A DNA stretch of 64,000 nt from Chitinophaga terrae (ex Kim and Jung 2007) (GTDB lineage: Bacteria; Bacteroidota; Bacteroidia; Chitinophagales; Chitinophagaceae): contig NZ_FNRL01000005.1 of NCBI RefSeq assembly GCF_900107795.1, positions 187,821 to 251,820 on the forward strand. Reading direction: 5' to 3'. The notes below the pieces were generated by a model. The model saw nothing but the letters and a program-made list of their open reading frames with translations. It had not been told where the DNA came from and did not search any database. Positions 17,977 through 25,874 of the stretch are shown piece after piece (positions within the stretch are counted from its first letter, which is position 1; every line of letters starts with the position of its first letter). The position numbers and the translations under genes were made by a program.

Positions 17977-18961
17977 TCAATGGATAATTTCTAAGAATTA
18001 AAGAATCTAAATGATAGTAGATGACTGTCCTGTTTTCGGGAGGCAACTGCCTGGCAAGCAACCTGGCTGCCTGTTTCAGGGTTGCAATATCTACAAATTC
18101 CCGGCGGATCACATCATTGGTCCGAAGACTGTATCCTTCCAGCAAAGTGTCTTTCTTTACAGTGTACAGGCCATCCCCTGTCTCGGCAAAAACAGAGTTG
18201 TCGTCCAGTTTCACCTGGCGAACGATCCCTTCATAAACGGTTCCCTGCCTGAATAATATCTGCCATTCGAAGAGTGGCAATGCCACATCTAAAGGTAAAG
18301 AATATCGTGATATGGTATGGGTTCCCAGATAAGATTGAAGCGTGGCAATATCCAGTATGGAATTATGCCTGCCCGCCTGCCGCATATTTCCCATGTTATA
18401 GCACATGAGCAGTCCCCTGTCTACCGGCGGGATGCCGGCACGATCAGCATATTTCAGCTGGTAAAGCCTGACGGTAGCCGACAGTTGCCTGTTCTTAAAG
18501 AAGGGCTGACGACGGATCTGTTCCAAAAAACTGAAATAAGCGGCTTTGGTAGTTTGCGTCCAGTCGCAGTCTACCTGGATTTCCCGGATACGCGCCGCTG
18601 GTATGTTGCTGCAAAGGTCAGCTACCAGGTTCGCCACTTTGGAAGGCAAGGCCGTGTCGGGCTTCGCCCATATTTCGTTCATCAGGAAAACGACAGGAAC
18701 AATTTCAAGGTTCTCCGGCAAGGGCGCCCTGGTATTCAACACCGCTACGGGCAACGGGCCTTGACCGGGTACAGGTGCAAGATCAAAGAGTTTGATGTAA
18801 AGTTTCGTGGCCGGCAACTGCCTGATGGCGGCCTGGGTAGCCCGGGTCGTGTCCCAGCTCTGCTTCCAGTAATAAAAGGCCGGGGTTACCGAATGAGGGT
18901 TTGGCTGTTTGCAGCCAAACAGTAAAACCAGCGCCGGTAATAACGGGAATAATCGCTTCAT
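17942..18961 (-). CDS. Lipoprotein of unknown function, possible TIM-barrel fold
   Basis: A 339-residue protein with a lipoprotein signal (lipobox LLFGC, Cys about 17), so it is likely anchored in a membrane facing the periplasm or surface. I chose the ATG at 18961, which puts the lipobox in the right place and clears the upstream methyltransferase gene; the frame extends to 18988. Segments such as IREIQVDCDWTQTTKAAYFSFL and RGLLMCYNMGNM look like alternating strands and helices of a glycoside-hydrolase-like barrel with acidic residues at strand ends, but this is a weak fold impression. It overlaps the 777-residue gene by 35 bp. Confidence 0.7.
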   Translation of the reverse strand: MKRLFPLLPALVLLFGCKQPNPHSVTPAFYYWKQSWDTTRATQAAIRQLPATKLYIKLFDLAPVPGQGPLPVAVLNTRAPLPENLEIVPVVFLMNEIWAKPDTALPSKVANLVADLCSNIPAARIREIQVDCDWTQTTKAAYFSFLEQIRRQPFFKNRQLSATVRLYQLKYADRAGIPPVDRGLLMCYNMGNMRQAGRHNSILDIATLQSYLGTHTISRYSLPLDVALPLFEWQILFRQGTVYEGIVRQVKLDDNSVFAETGDGLYTVKKDTLLEGYSLRTNDVIRREFVDIATLKQAARLLARQLPPENRTVIYYHLDSLILRNYPLNELQEIIRILN

Positions 18962-18966
18962 GCCGG

Positions 18967-19707
18967 CTATATCAATAATCTTCCGCAAATGATACCTGCT
19001 GCCACTGCAGCATTCAACGATTCGGCGCCCCCAAGTTTAGGGATGGTGATCTTATGTGTAGCCAGTTCCTGGACCTCGGCAGTCAGTCCCCTGCCTTCGT
19101 TGCCAATCAGGATAATGCCTTCTTTTATAGTAGAAAAATCTGCAATGTTTTTCCCGTGCAATGTAGCTGCATAAGAAGGGAGGCCGGAGCGCTTCAAAAC
19201 TTCGCTAATATCGTATTCGGCTATACGAACACGGGCTATGCTTCCCATGGTAGCCTGGATAGTTTTGGGATTATAAACATCCACACAGTCGGGCGAGCAA
19301 ATGATCTGGGGAATCCCGAACCAGTCTGCAATCCTTATGAGCGTACCCATATTCCCCGGGTCCTGAATCGCTTCCAGCGCCAGTACCACAGTGCCCTTTA
19401 CCGGCATCGGGTTGCTGACGGGTTCCATATTTAACAATGCCATGGCATTGTTTGGAGTGGTCAGGGAAGACAGTTGCTTTAAAACCCCTTCTTCCACGGC
19501 AATCACATTCCCGGCGGGTAAATGCCGGATTGCGGATACATGCTGTTCTAACCAGGCGGTTGTAGCAAAGATCTTTTGAACCGGCATACGCGCCTGTAAA
19601 AGCTCCTGCACTATTTTATCTCCTTCGGCAATATACTGGCTGAATTTTTGCCTGTTTTTTTTGTGCTGTAATGATTGAATATATTTAATTTGCGCCTTTG
19701 ACAACAT
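18967..19707 (-). CDS. TrmH/SpoU family RNA 2'-O-methyltransferase
   Basis: SpoU-class methyltransferase of 246 residues that uses S-adenosylmethionine to methylate ribose 2'-OH in rRNA or tRNA. An N-terminal substrate-binding domain (SLQHKKNRQKFSQYIAEGDK) precedes the trefoil-knot catalytic domain: motif 1 LEAIQDPGNMGTLIRIADWF, motif 2 ILIGNEGRGL and motif 3 IPKLGGAESLNAAVAAGII. The target nucleotide cannot be read from the sequence; RlmB-like 23S rRNA modification is one possibility. It ends 5 bp before the chosen start of the lipoprotein gene, so it is likely the first gene of a three-gene unit. Confidence 0.9.
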   Translation of the reverse strand: MLSKAQIKYIQSLQHKKNRQKFSQYIAEGDKIVQELLQARMPVQKIFATTAWLEQHVSAIRHLPAGNVIAVEEGVLKQLSSLTTPNNAMALLNMEPVSNPMPVKGTVVLALEAIQDPGNMGTLIRIADWFGIPQIICSPDCVDVYNPKTIQATMGSIARVRIAEYDISEVLKRSGLPSYAATLHGKNIADFSTIKEGIILIGNEGRGLTAEVQELATHKITIPKLGGAESLNAAVAAGIICGRLLI

Positions 19708-19804
19708 GGGGCCAAACCTACACGATTTCTTTTAATCAGCCAAGAACTGGCGTAGCGCCCATCCGTCAACCTAACGCTTAAACATACATAACGTTTTGCC
19801 CGAG

Positions 19805-22234
19805 ATGCTGAATAGTCCGACTCCCAAATATTTACTGCCTAAAACCTGGCTGCTGGTAGCGGTAGTATTCGTATTGGCCGGCTGTTCAAACACCAAATAT
19901 CTCCAACAGGGGCAAACATTGTATACAAGCAGCAAAGTAGAAGTAGAGGGCGAGATCCTCAACTCCGAAAAACAGGACCTTCGCAGCGCCTTGTCTTCAA
20001 AATCATTGATGACGCAACAACCTAATACCAAGTTGCTCACCACCCGTATTAAAGTCTGGCTGTACAACCAGAAATACAACGAAAAAAAATCCAACTGGTT
20101 CTGGAACCTGGTGCTGGCTAAAAGAAACCTGGAAGAACCGGTAATTTACGATTCCACGAAAACCAAGGAATCATTAGACCGCATGTCGTCGTACCTCCAT
20201 AACCAGGGCTTTTTCCATGCGACGGTAGACTATAAGGAAAAGACCCGGCGGCGCAAGACCAACGTGGTTTACCATGTAAACACCGGCAGGAATTTCGTTG
20301 TAGATAAGATCAGCTACGACATCCCCGATACTGCTATCAAAAACATAGTGCTTGCCAACGAGCACCTGTCGCAGATCCGAAAAGGCATGATATATAAATC
20401 GGCTACCCTGGGCAGTGAAAGGGAAAGACTGACCCGCCTGATAAGGGATGCCGGCTATTACAAATTCAACAGGGACGCCATCGAATTCACGCTCGACACA
20501 TTGAATAAATCGCTTTTCCGTAATACCCTCAATCCATTTGAAGGTTTTGTGAATATCTTCAACGAAAACAAAGGAAGGGAAAAGCTGACGATGGATATTC
20601 TTATACATGTTAAGAATCCCGAAGATTCGGCTACCAGGTGGCAGTTATATCATATAGGGAAGATATACGCCTATCCTGATTTCTCGCTGAATGCCAATCC
20701 TACCGATACAACGCTCAAAGAAGATGTACGGAAATATATTACCATCCGTTATCACCAGGAGATCCTAAGACCACGCATTCTTTCCAGGTCTATCCTCCTG
20801 CGCCCGGGAGAACCTTATTCCCTGCAGCAGTATAACAATACGATCAATAAACTTTACGACCTGGGAGTATGGCAATTTGTAACCCTTAACTATAAGGAAC
20901 CAAAAGATACTGTGAATACCCTGGATGCCTACCTGCAGCTGACGCCAAGGCGCAAACAGGAGCTGGGCGTAACATTCGAGGTAAGCAACAGTTCTGATTA
21001 CACCCTTGGCTCCGGCGTTACGCTGAATTTCAGGCATATCAATCTCCGCAGAACGGCTACGCAGTTCGGCCTGACGCTGAACACCGGATTGGAGCTCGTC
21101 AGGCAGAAATCGGGTTGGGATCTGCAGGCCAAACAGTTTGGGGGCGAAATGAGCCTCACCTGGCCGCGGTTTGCCATGCCATTCAATTTGAAACATACCG
21201 CAAGGAGCAATGTTAAAACCCGCCTGACCCTCGGCGCCAATTACCTTTCACGTATAGACAAATTCGACATCACCAGCATCAACGCCTCTTTCGGGTACGA
21301 TTGGAACGAAACCGCCTATAAACGATGGATAGTAAGACCAATTACCCTTAACTATGTAGGCGTATCTTTAAACCCGGGGTTCAGGGACACGGTAGTTAAC
21401 GATAACCCTTACCTGAAGCGGAGTTTCGAGCCTGCGCTGATAGGCGGAGAAAGCGTTTCATTTATCTTTAACAACCAGGATATCCTGCATCCGAGGCACT
21501 ACACTTATTTCAGGGCTAACCTGGAAGAATCCGGACTCTGGCTAAGTGGTATCAACAGTATCATGAATCGGATCAGCAAACGGGAAACGAACCTGGAGAC
21601 GCTTACGAATGTGAACATCAGCAATTTCGTGAAGCTGGAACTGGATTACAGGCATTTCTGGAAACTGGGCATTCATAGCGTACTGGCTACCCGTGCATAT
21701 GCAGGAGTAGGTATCCCCTACAGCTATTCCACCGTTTTGCCTTATGTGAGGCAGTTTACAGCGGGCGGGCCTAACAGCATCAGGGCCTGGAGGCTTAGAA
21801 CGCTGGGACCTGGTTCGTATAAGGATTCGTCAAAAACAGCACAGACCTTCCCTGACCAGACGGGCGATATGAAGCTGGAAGGAAATATTGAATACCGTTT
21901 TGATCTGCTGAGGATGTTCGGCGGAACCGTTAACCTGAAAGGAGCTACTTTCCTGGATATAGGCAACATCTGGATGATCCGTAAAGACAGCACCCGGCCG
22001 GGATCAGAGTTCCGGTTCGGTTCATTGTATCACGACCTCGCTATGGGCACGGGCGCTGGTTTAAGGCTGGACTTTTCTTTCTTCCTCGTACGCCTCGACT
22101 GGGGTATTCCACTTAAAGTACCTTATTTCCAGGGCAATAAGAACGGATGGTATATCAGCGAATGGGACCTGAAAGACAGTCGCTGGCGCAGGGAAAATAT
22201 TATCTGGAATATTGCTATTGGTTATCCGTTTTAG
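19805..22234 (+). CDS. TamL-like BamA/Omp85 outer-membrane lipoprotein
   Basis: Omp85-family protein with a lipoprotein signal (VFVLAGC, Cys about 27), the combination that defines TamL in Bacteroidota, the partner of TamB in outer-membrane assembly. I start at the ATG at 19805; an in-frame TTG lies 9 bp upstream. POTRA-like regions fill about residues 30-400, and the C-terminal half is a beta-barrel, ending in IAIGYPF, with the terminal aromatic residue expected of outer-membrane proteins. FTAGGPNSIRAWRLRTLGPG near residue 650 matches the Omp85 barrel motif with the conserved RxxR-type core. tamB is not in the window. The 3' end overlaps convergent truB by 20 bp. Confidence 0.9.
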   Translation: MLNSPTPKYLLPKTWLLVAVVFVLAGCSNTKYLQQGQTLYTSSKVEVEGEILNSEKQDLRSALSSKSLMTQQPNTKLLTTRIKVWLYNQKYNEKKSNWFWNLVLAKRNLEEPVIYDSTKTKESLDRMSSYLHNQGFFHATVDYKEKTRRRKTNVVYHVNTGRNFVVDKISYDIPDTAIKNIVLANEHLSQIRKGMIYKSATLGSERERLTRLIRDAGYYKFNRDAIEFTLDTLNKSLFRNTLNPFEGFVNIFNENKGREKLTMDILIHVKNPEDSATRWQLYHIGKIYAYPDFSLNANPTDTTLKEDVRKYITIRYHQEILRPRILSRSILLRPGEPYSLQQYNNTINKLYDLGVWQFVTLNYKEPKDTVNTLDAYLQLTPRRKQELGVTFEVSNSSDYTLGSGVTLNFRHINLRRTATQFGLTLNTGLELVRQKSGWDLQAKQFGGEMSLTWPRFAMPFNLKHTARSNVKTRLTLGANYLSRIDKFDITSINASFGYDWNETAYKRWIVRPITLNYVGVSLNPGFRDTVVNDNPYLKRSFEPALIGGESVSFIFNNQDILHPRHYTYFRANLEESGLWLSGINSIMNRISKRETNLETLTNVNISNFVKLELDYRHFWKLGIHSVLATRAYAGVGIPYSYSTVLPYVRQFTAGGPNSIRAWRLRTLGPGSYKDSSKTAQTFPDQTGDMKLEGNIEYRFDLLRMFGGTVNLKGATFLDIGNIWMIRKDSTRPGSEFRFGSLYHDLAMGTGAGLRLDFSFFLVRLDWGIPLKVPYFQGNKNGWYISEWDLKDSRWRRENIIWNIAIGYPF

Positions 22235-22910
22235 GAGCGGCATACTGGCTGATGAAATCTTCCATTTCAGTAGCATCTGCTAATTTAAATTCACCTATCC
22301 TTGTTCTGCAAAGGCTGCTCAGGTAAGCGCCGCAACCCAGTTCTGCACCATAGTCGTTGGCCAGCGAGCGGATATAAGTACCGGTACTGCAAACTACCCT
22401 GAAACTCACTTCCGGCAGGTTGATGCCCGTGATCTCGAATTCTTTGATAGTAAGTTTCCTTGGCTCTACTTTTACATCCACACCTTTTCTTGCCAATAAA
22501 TAGATAGGTTTCCCGTTTTGCTTGATAGCAGAATGAATGGGAGGCAATTGCATGATCTCCCCGATGAAGGGCCTGGTAGCGGCCACGATGGCTTCGGGAG
22601 TAAGATGGCTGATATCTTTGAAGTTCTCGGGTTCAGATTCTTTGTCGAAGGTTGGAGTGGTGGCTCCCAGGGTAAAAGTGCCGGTATATTCTTTTTCCTG
22701 CGCCTGGTATTCGTTGATCTTTTTAGTCATTTTCCCGGTACAGCAAATGAGTAATCCTGTGGCCAGTGGATCTAAAGTACCTGCATGTCCTATTTTCGCT
22801 TTGGTGAGGTTGCGGATCTTCCGTACCACATCGAAAGAGGTCCATGTCAGCGGCTTATTGATCAGGATCACTGCTCCTTCCTGGTAATTAGCTTTATCGT
22901 TCGTTTGCAT
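22215..22910 (-). CDS. truB: tRNA pseudouridine(55) synthase
   Basis: Converts uridine 55 in the T-loop of tRNAs to pseudouridine. The catalytic motif KIGHAGTLDPLATGLL places the essential Asp at about residue 47; INKPLTWTSFDVV near the N-terminus and CSTGTYIRSLANDYG near 180 are further family signatures. Length 231 is slightly short, lacking the C-terminal PUA extension of some homologues. The stop lies inside the coding end of the convergent tamL-like gene (20-bp overlap), so the two 3' ends share sequence. Confidence 0.95.
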   Translation of the reverse strand: MQTNDKANYQEGAVILINKPLTWTSFDVVRKIRNLTKAKIGHAGTLDPLATGLLICCTGKMTKKINEYQAQEKEYTGTFTLGATTPTFDKESEPENFKDISHLTPEAIVAATRPFIGEIMQLPPIHSAIKQNGKPIYLLARKGVDVKVEPRKLTIKEFEITGINLPEVSFRVVCSTGTYIRSLANDYGAELGCGAYLSSLCRTRIGEFKLADATEMEDFISQYAAPKTDNQ

Positions 22911-23035
22911 GGCGCAAAGATAGCATATTCGCGGGCAGCTGCGGGCATAGATGTATCAATAATAGTATTAATTTAAGTGATGTAACTGCTGAAAGCTGAC
23001 CTCTTTTTACTAAATTCACGCAATTTTCAAAACAC

Positions 23036-23833
23036 ATGTCATTAGAACATCATAAGAATGCCACTTTGCGATATCAACAACAGGTTGACAATTCGCGTGA
23101 TTATGTGCTGCCGTTCATTCAGCAGGAATTTCCTCAACTGGAGGGGCTGCGGGTAATGGAGGTAGGATGTGGTGAAGGCGGCGTATTAACTCCTTTGCTG
23201 GAAAAAGGCTGCAACTGTGTTGGAGTAGATCTGGCTCCCGACAGGATAGAACTGGCAAAAGGTTTCCTGCAATCCTATTTAGACAACGGGCAGTTAAGGC
23301 TCATTGCGAAGAACATCTATGACGTGGATTTCCTTGGAGAATTCATGCACTCTTTTGATGTGATCATATTAAAAGATGCGATAGAACATATTCCGGACCA
23401 GGAGAAGATCATAGGTCATTTAAAGAAGCTGCTCACTCCCAGGGGGCAGGTATACTTTGGTTTTCCGCCCTGGTATATGCCACATGGCGGGCATCAGCAG
23501 ATATGCGATAATAAGTTCCTGAGCATGTTCCCTTACATACACCTATTGCCTACCGGCGTATACAGGGGCGTATTGCGGCTTTTCGGGGAAGCTGATGCTA
23601 CAGTGAAAGACCTGATGGAAGTTAAGTCTACAGGCATTTCAATTGAGCGGTTTGAGAAGATTGTAAAAAGACAGCATTACAAGATCACTCAAAGAAGATT
23701 TTACCTGATCAACCCGATCTATAAGTATAAGTTCGGAGTTTCAGCGAGAGAGCAGTGGAAGCCAATTGCGGCGATTCCCTTCTTCCGGAACTTCGTGACT
23801 ACCTGCGTGTATTACATGATCAAACCCGCGTAG
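23036..23833 (+). CDS. Class I SAM-dependent methyltransferase
   Basis: Rossmann-fold methyltransferase of 265 residues with the SAM-binding motif VMEVGCGEGGVLTPLL (about 40-55), motif post-I GVDLAPDRIELAKG and the acidic motif DVIILKDAIEHIPDQ near 120. The C-terminal half (PWYMPHGGHQQICDN, ending in a basic helical tail) resembles Methyltransf_23-type enzymes, often acting on small lipids, quinones or sugars; the substrate is unknown. Its TAG stop (23831-23833) touches the first base of the palindromic repeat that follows. No partner gene is adjacent on the same strand. Confidence 0.85.
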   Translation: MSLEHHKNATLRYQQQVDNSRDYVLPFIQQEFPQLEGLRVMEVGCGEGGVLTPLLEKGCNCVGVDLAPDRIELAKGFLQSYLDNGQLRLIAKNIYDVDFLGEFMHSFDVIILKDAIEHIPDQEKIIGHLKKLLTPRGQVYFGFPPWYMPHGGHQQICDNKFLSMFPYIHLLPTGVYRGVLRLFGEADATVKDLMEVKSTGISIERFEKIVKRQHYKITQRRFYLINPIYKYKFGVSAREQWKPIAAIPFFRNFVTTCVYYMIKPA

Positions 23834-24104
23834 GGTTTCACGCAAAGGAGCTAAGTTAGCAAAGAACGCAAAGGGATTTTTTTAAGGAAAATAAGAAAGC
23901 AAAGGAGCGAAGATTGTGTTGTCATTATATCTAACATGTAACACTTCTCGCTCCTTTGCGTTCTTAAAATTCGCTTCGATCCAAATCCCTTTGCGTTCTT
24001 TGCTAACTTAGCTCCTTTGCGTGAAACCCCTCCTTTGCGTTCTTATTTTCCTTAAAAAAATCCCTTTGCGTTCTTTGCTAACTTTGCTCCTTTGCGTGAA
24101 ACCC
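23833..24104. repeat. Palindromic intergenic repeat with two alternative right arms
   Basis: Same family as the element at 12750. The left arm 23833-23879 pairs perfectly (47 bp) with 23983-24029. A second, distal right arm at 24030-24104 pairs with 23833-23907 over 75 positions with only two mismatches, so the left arm has two competing partners. Inner spacers (AAGGAAAATAAGAAAGCAAAG; TTCTTAAAATTCGCTTCGATC) are shared with the 12750 element. It sits between convergent genes, and its distal arm contains the last codons and stop of aroE. Confidence 0.88.
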
Positions 24105-24830
24105 GCTCCAGATTTCCCACGAAGCCTCCGCCTGGAGGATAAGCATTTCGTGGCCGTTCTTGATAATCGCGCCTTTTTCAGCTCCTTTTTGCAGGAAGGT
24201 AGTGGCTGCAGGATTATAAACCAGGTCGTACAACAGGTGCCTGGAAGTGATGTATTGGAAAGGAATATCCGGGCAGGTAGTTACTTCCGGGTACATTCCC
24301 AATGGCGTAGTATTGATGATAATGGTATTTGCTTCCAGCAATTCGGACGTTAGCTGGTGATAGGCTACAGCATGGCTGGTTCCCTGCCGGCTTACAACGG
24401 TAACATGAATGCCTAATTGCTGGAGGGCGTATATAACGGCTTTTGCTGCACCGCCTGTGCCCAATACGAGGGCGCGGTTATGATGCGGCTGCAGCAAAGG
24501 TTCCAGCGACCTGGTGAACCCGATCACGTCGGTGTTATATCCTCTTTTTACCCCGTTCCTGATATCTATACAATTGACAGCGCCAATTTTTTCAGCGGCA
24601 GGTGTAAGCTCGTCCAGGTAAGGGATCACTACCTCTTTATACGGGATGGTGACATTGAGTCCTTTAAGGTCCGGATGTTGCGCCAGTAATGCAGGAAAGT
24701 CGGAGATATTGGGAATCGGGAAATTTTCGTATTGGCAATCTGTAATATTCTCTTTTTCAAATTTCTCTTTGAAATACCCTTTGGAAAAAGAGTGGCCCAG
24801 GGGATAGCCGATAAGACCGTACAATTTCAT
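24078..24830 (-). CDS. aroE: Shikimate dehydrogenase
   Basis: NADPH-dependent reduction of 3-dehydroshikimate to shikimate in aromatic amino acid synthesis. The substrate-binding start GYPLGHSFSKGYF, catalytic Lys in GLNVTIPYK (about K65), catalytic Asp in NTDVIGF (about D101) and nucleotide motif VLGTGGAAKAVIYAL are intact. Length 250 is slightly short but in range. The last seven codons (after EIWSG: FHAKEQS) and the stop are encoded by the intergenic palindromic repeat, so the native C-terminus appears to have been replaced or extended by repeat sequence. Confidence 0.94.
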   Translation of the reverse strand: MKLYGLIGYPLGHSFSKGYFKEKFEKENITDCQYENFPIPNISDFPALLAQHPDLKGLNVTIPYKEVVIPYLDELTPAAEKIGAVNCIDIRNGVKRGYNTDVIGFTRSLEPLLQPHHNRALVLGTGGAAKAVIYALQQLGIHVTVVSRQGTSHAVAYHQLTSELLEANTIIINTTPLGMYPEVTTCPDIPFQYITSRHLLYDLVYNPAATTFLQKGAEKGAIIKNGHEMLILQAEASWEIWSGFHAKEQS

Positions 24831-24849
24831 AACCTAAGATTGAGACATA

Positions 24850-24911
24850 AAATTACAAAATACGGATTTGCAGAAAGACCTTATAGGAAAATCTATCTGC
24901 AAATCCGTATT
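24850..24911 (-). terminator. Terminator after phosphosulfolactate synthase gene
   Basis: Perfect 16-bp stem, 24859-24874 with 24896-24911, with a 21-nt loop, between the comA-like stop (24933) and aroE start (24830). On the minus strand it is followed by TTTTGTAATTTT, moderately T-rich. Confidence 0.6.
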
Positions 24912-24932
24912 CAAAATATTTTGGTGAACGAT

Positions 24933-25697
24933 CTATTCTCTGTCGAGGAACAGGTTGAAGGTATCGCCTCTTAAACCTACTCTCATGGCTTCCAGGGAGA
25001 TCACCTCGTTTGGAGCGAGGTTGCCAAGGTTGGCGTTGCAGCCAACGAGTTCGAGGAAGTATAATTGTTGTGCTTTCTGAGGAGCTTCCCAGATGATCTT
25101 TTCAGCAGGGATCTTTGTTAAGATCTCCTGTACGAGGCCTTCGCGAACTTCTCCGCTGCCGCGGTAAATACCAACGTTGCCGCTTTCGCGCGCTTCGGCA
25201 ATCACGTAGGAGGCGCCGGCAGAAAGTTCAGCGCTCATCAGTTCGATCCATTTATAGGGAGGAATGATGTGTTCTGCATCTTTAGATCCAACCTCGCTTA
25301 ATACCAGGCCGATCTTAGACAGTTTTTCGATATAGCCGCATTTTTCAGCATGCGGGATGATAACGGAACCATCAGAAACTTCCATGTAACTGATGCCATA
25401 GTCTTTTACCACTTTTACGTATTCATCGAACTGGTTGCGGATCATAAAAGCTTCAAACAGTGTTCCGCCGAAGTATACCGGTATGTTTGCCGACTGATAA
25501 AGTTCAATTTTTGCGCGCAGGTTGGGCGTTACATAGGCGGTACCAAAGCCTAACTTAAGGATATCAACATGCGGACCTGCTACGGATAAAAAATTTCGTG
25601 CTTCTTCCAAACTTAGCCCCTTATCCATTACCATGGTCAATCCATGAGTGCGGGGCTTCTTTGTCCTTTCCGGGATTTGTGTCAGATTAAAATTCAT
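24933..25697 (-). CDS. comA: Phosphosulfolactate synthase (ComA family)
   Basis: Adds sulfite to phosphoenolpyruvate to form phosphosulfolactate, the first step of the archaeal coenzyme M pathway; bacterial homologues supply sulfolactate or cysteate. The TIM-barrel signature features are present: GLTMVMDKGLSLEEARNFL near residue 20, VDILKLGFGTAYV, PVYFGGTLFEAFM, MEVSDGSVIIP and YVIAEARESGNVGIY. Length 254 is typical. In a Bacteroidota context the product probably feeds cysteate and sulfonolipid synthesis rather than coenzyme M; the acyltransferase at 31320 supports this. Downstream genes for sulfolactate phosphatase and dehydrogenase are not in the window. Confidence 0.88.
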   Translation of the reverse strand: MNFNLTQIPERTKKPRTHGLTMVMDKGLSLEEARNFLSVAGPHVDILKLGFGTAYVTPNLRAKIELYQSANIPVYFGGTLFEAFMIRNQFDEYVKVVKDYGISYMEVSDGSVIIPHAEKCGYIEKLSKIGLVLSEVGSKDAEHIIPPYKWIELMSAELSAGASYVIAEARESGNVGIYRGSGEVREGLVQEILTKIPAEKIIWEAPQKAQQLYFLELVGCNANLGNLAPNEVISLEAMRVGLRGDTFNLFLDRE

Positions 25698-25828
25698 TTG
25701 AAATATTTTTATCTTCTTAATGGTCAGTAAAACACATACTAGTTCGCCAGGCGCTTAGGGATAGCGTATATGCAATTTTAGTAACCGGAAAATCTACGAC
25801 TTTTGTCCATGACAATTAAAAGCCGGCG

Positions 25829-25836
25829 CAAAAATA
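25829..25836 (-). promoter_or_regulatory. Candidate -7 box (TATTTTTG) for the ComA-family gene
   Basis: Perfect TAnnTTTG on the minus strand in the gap after the TPR gene, about 130 bp upstream of the comA start. No -33 TTTG at the expected spacing. Confidence 0.35.
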
Positions 25837-25874
25837 AGAAGTATACTTTATTTTAATAAAGTAAATAACAATGG

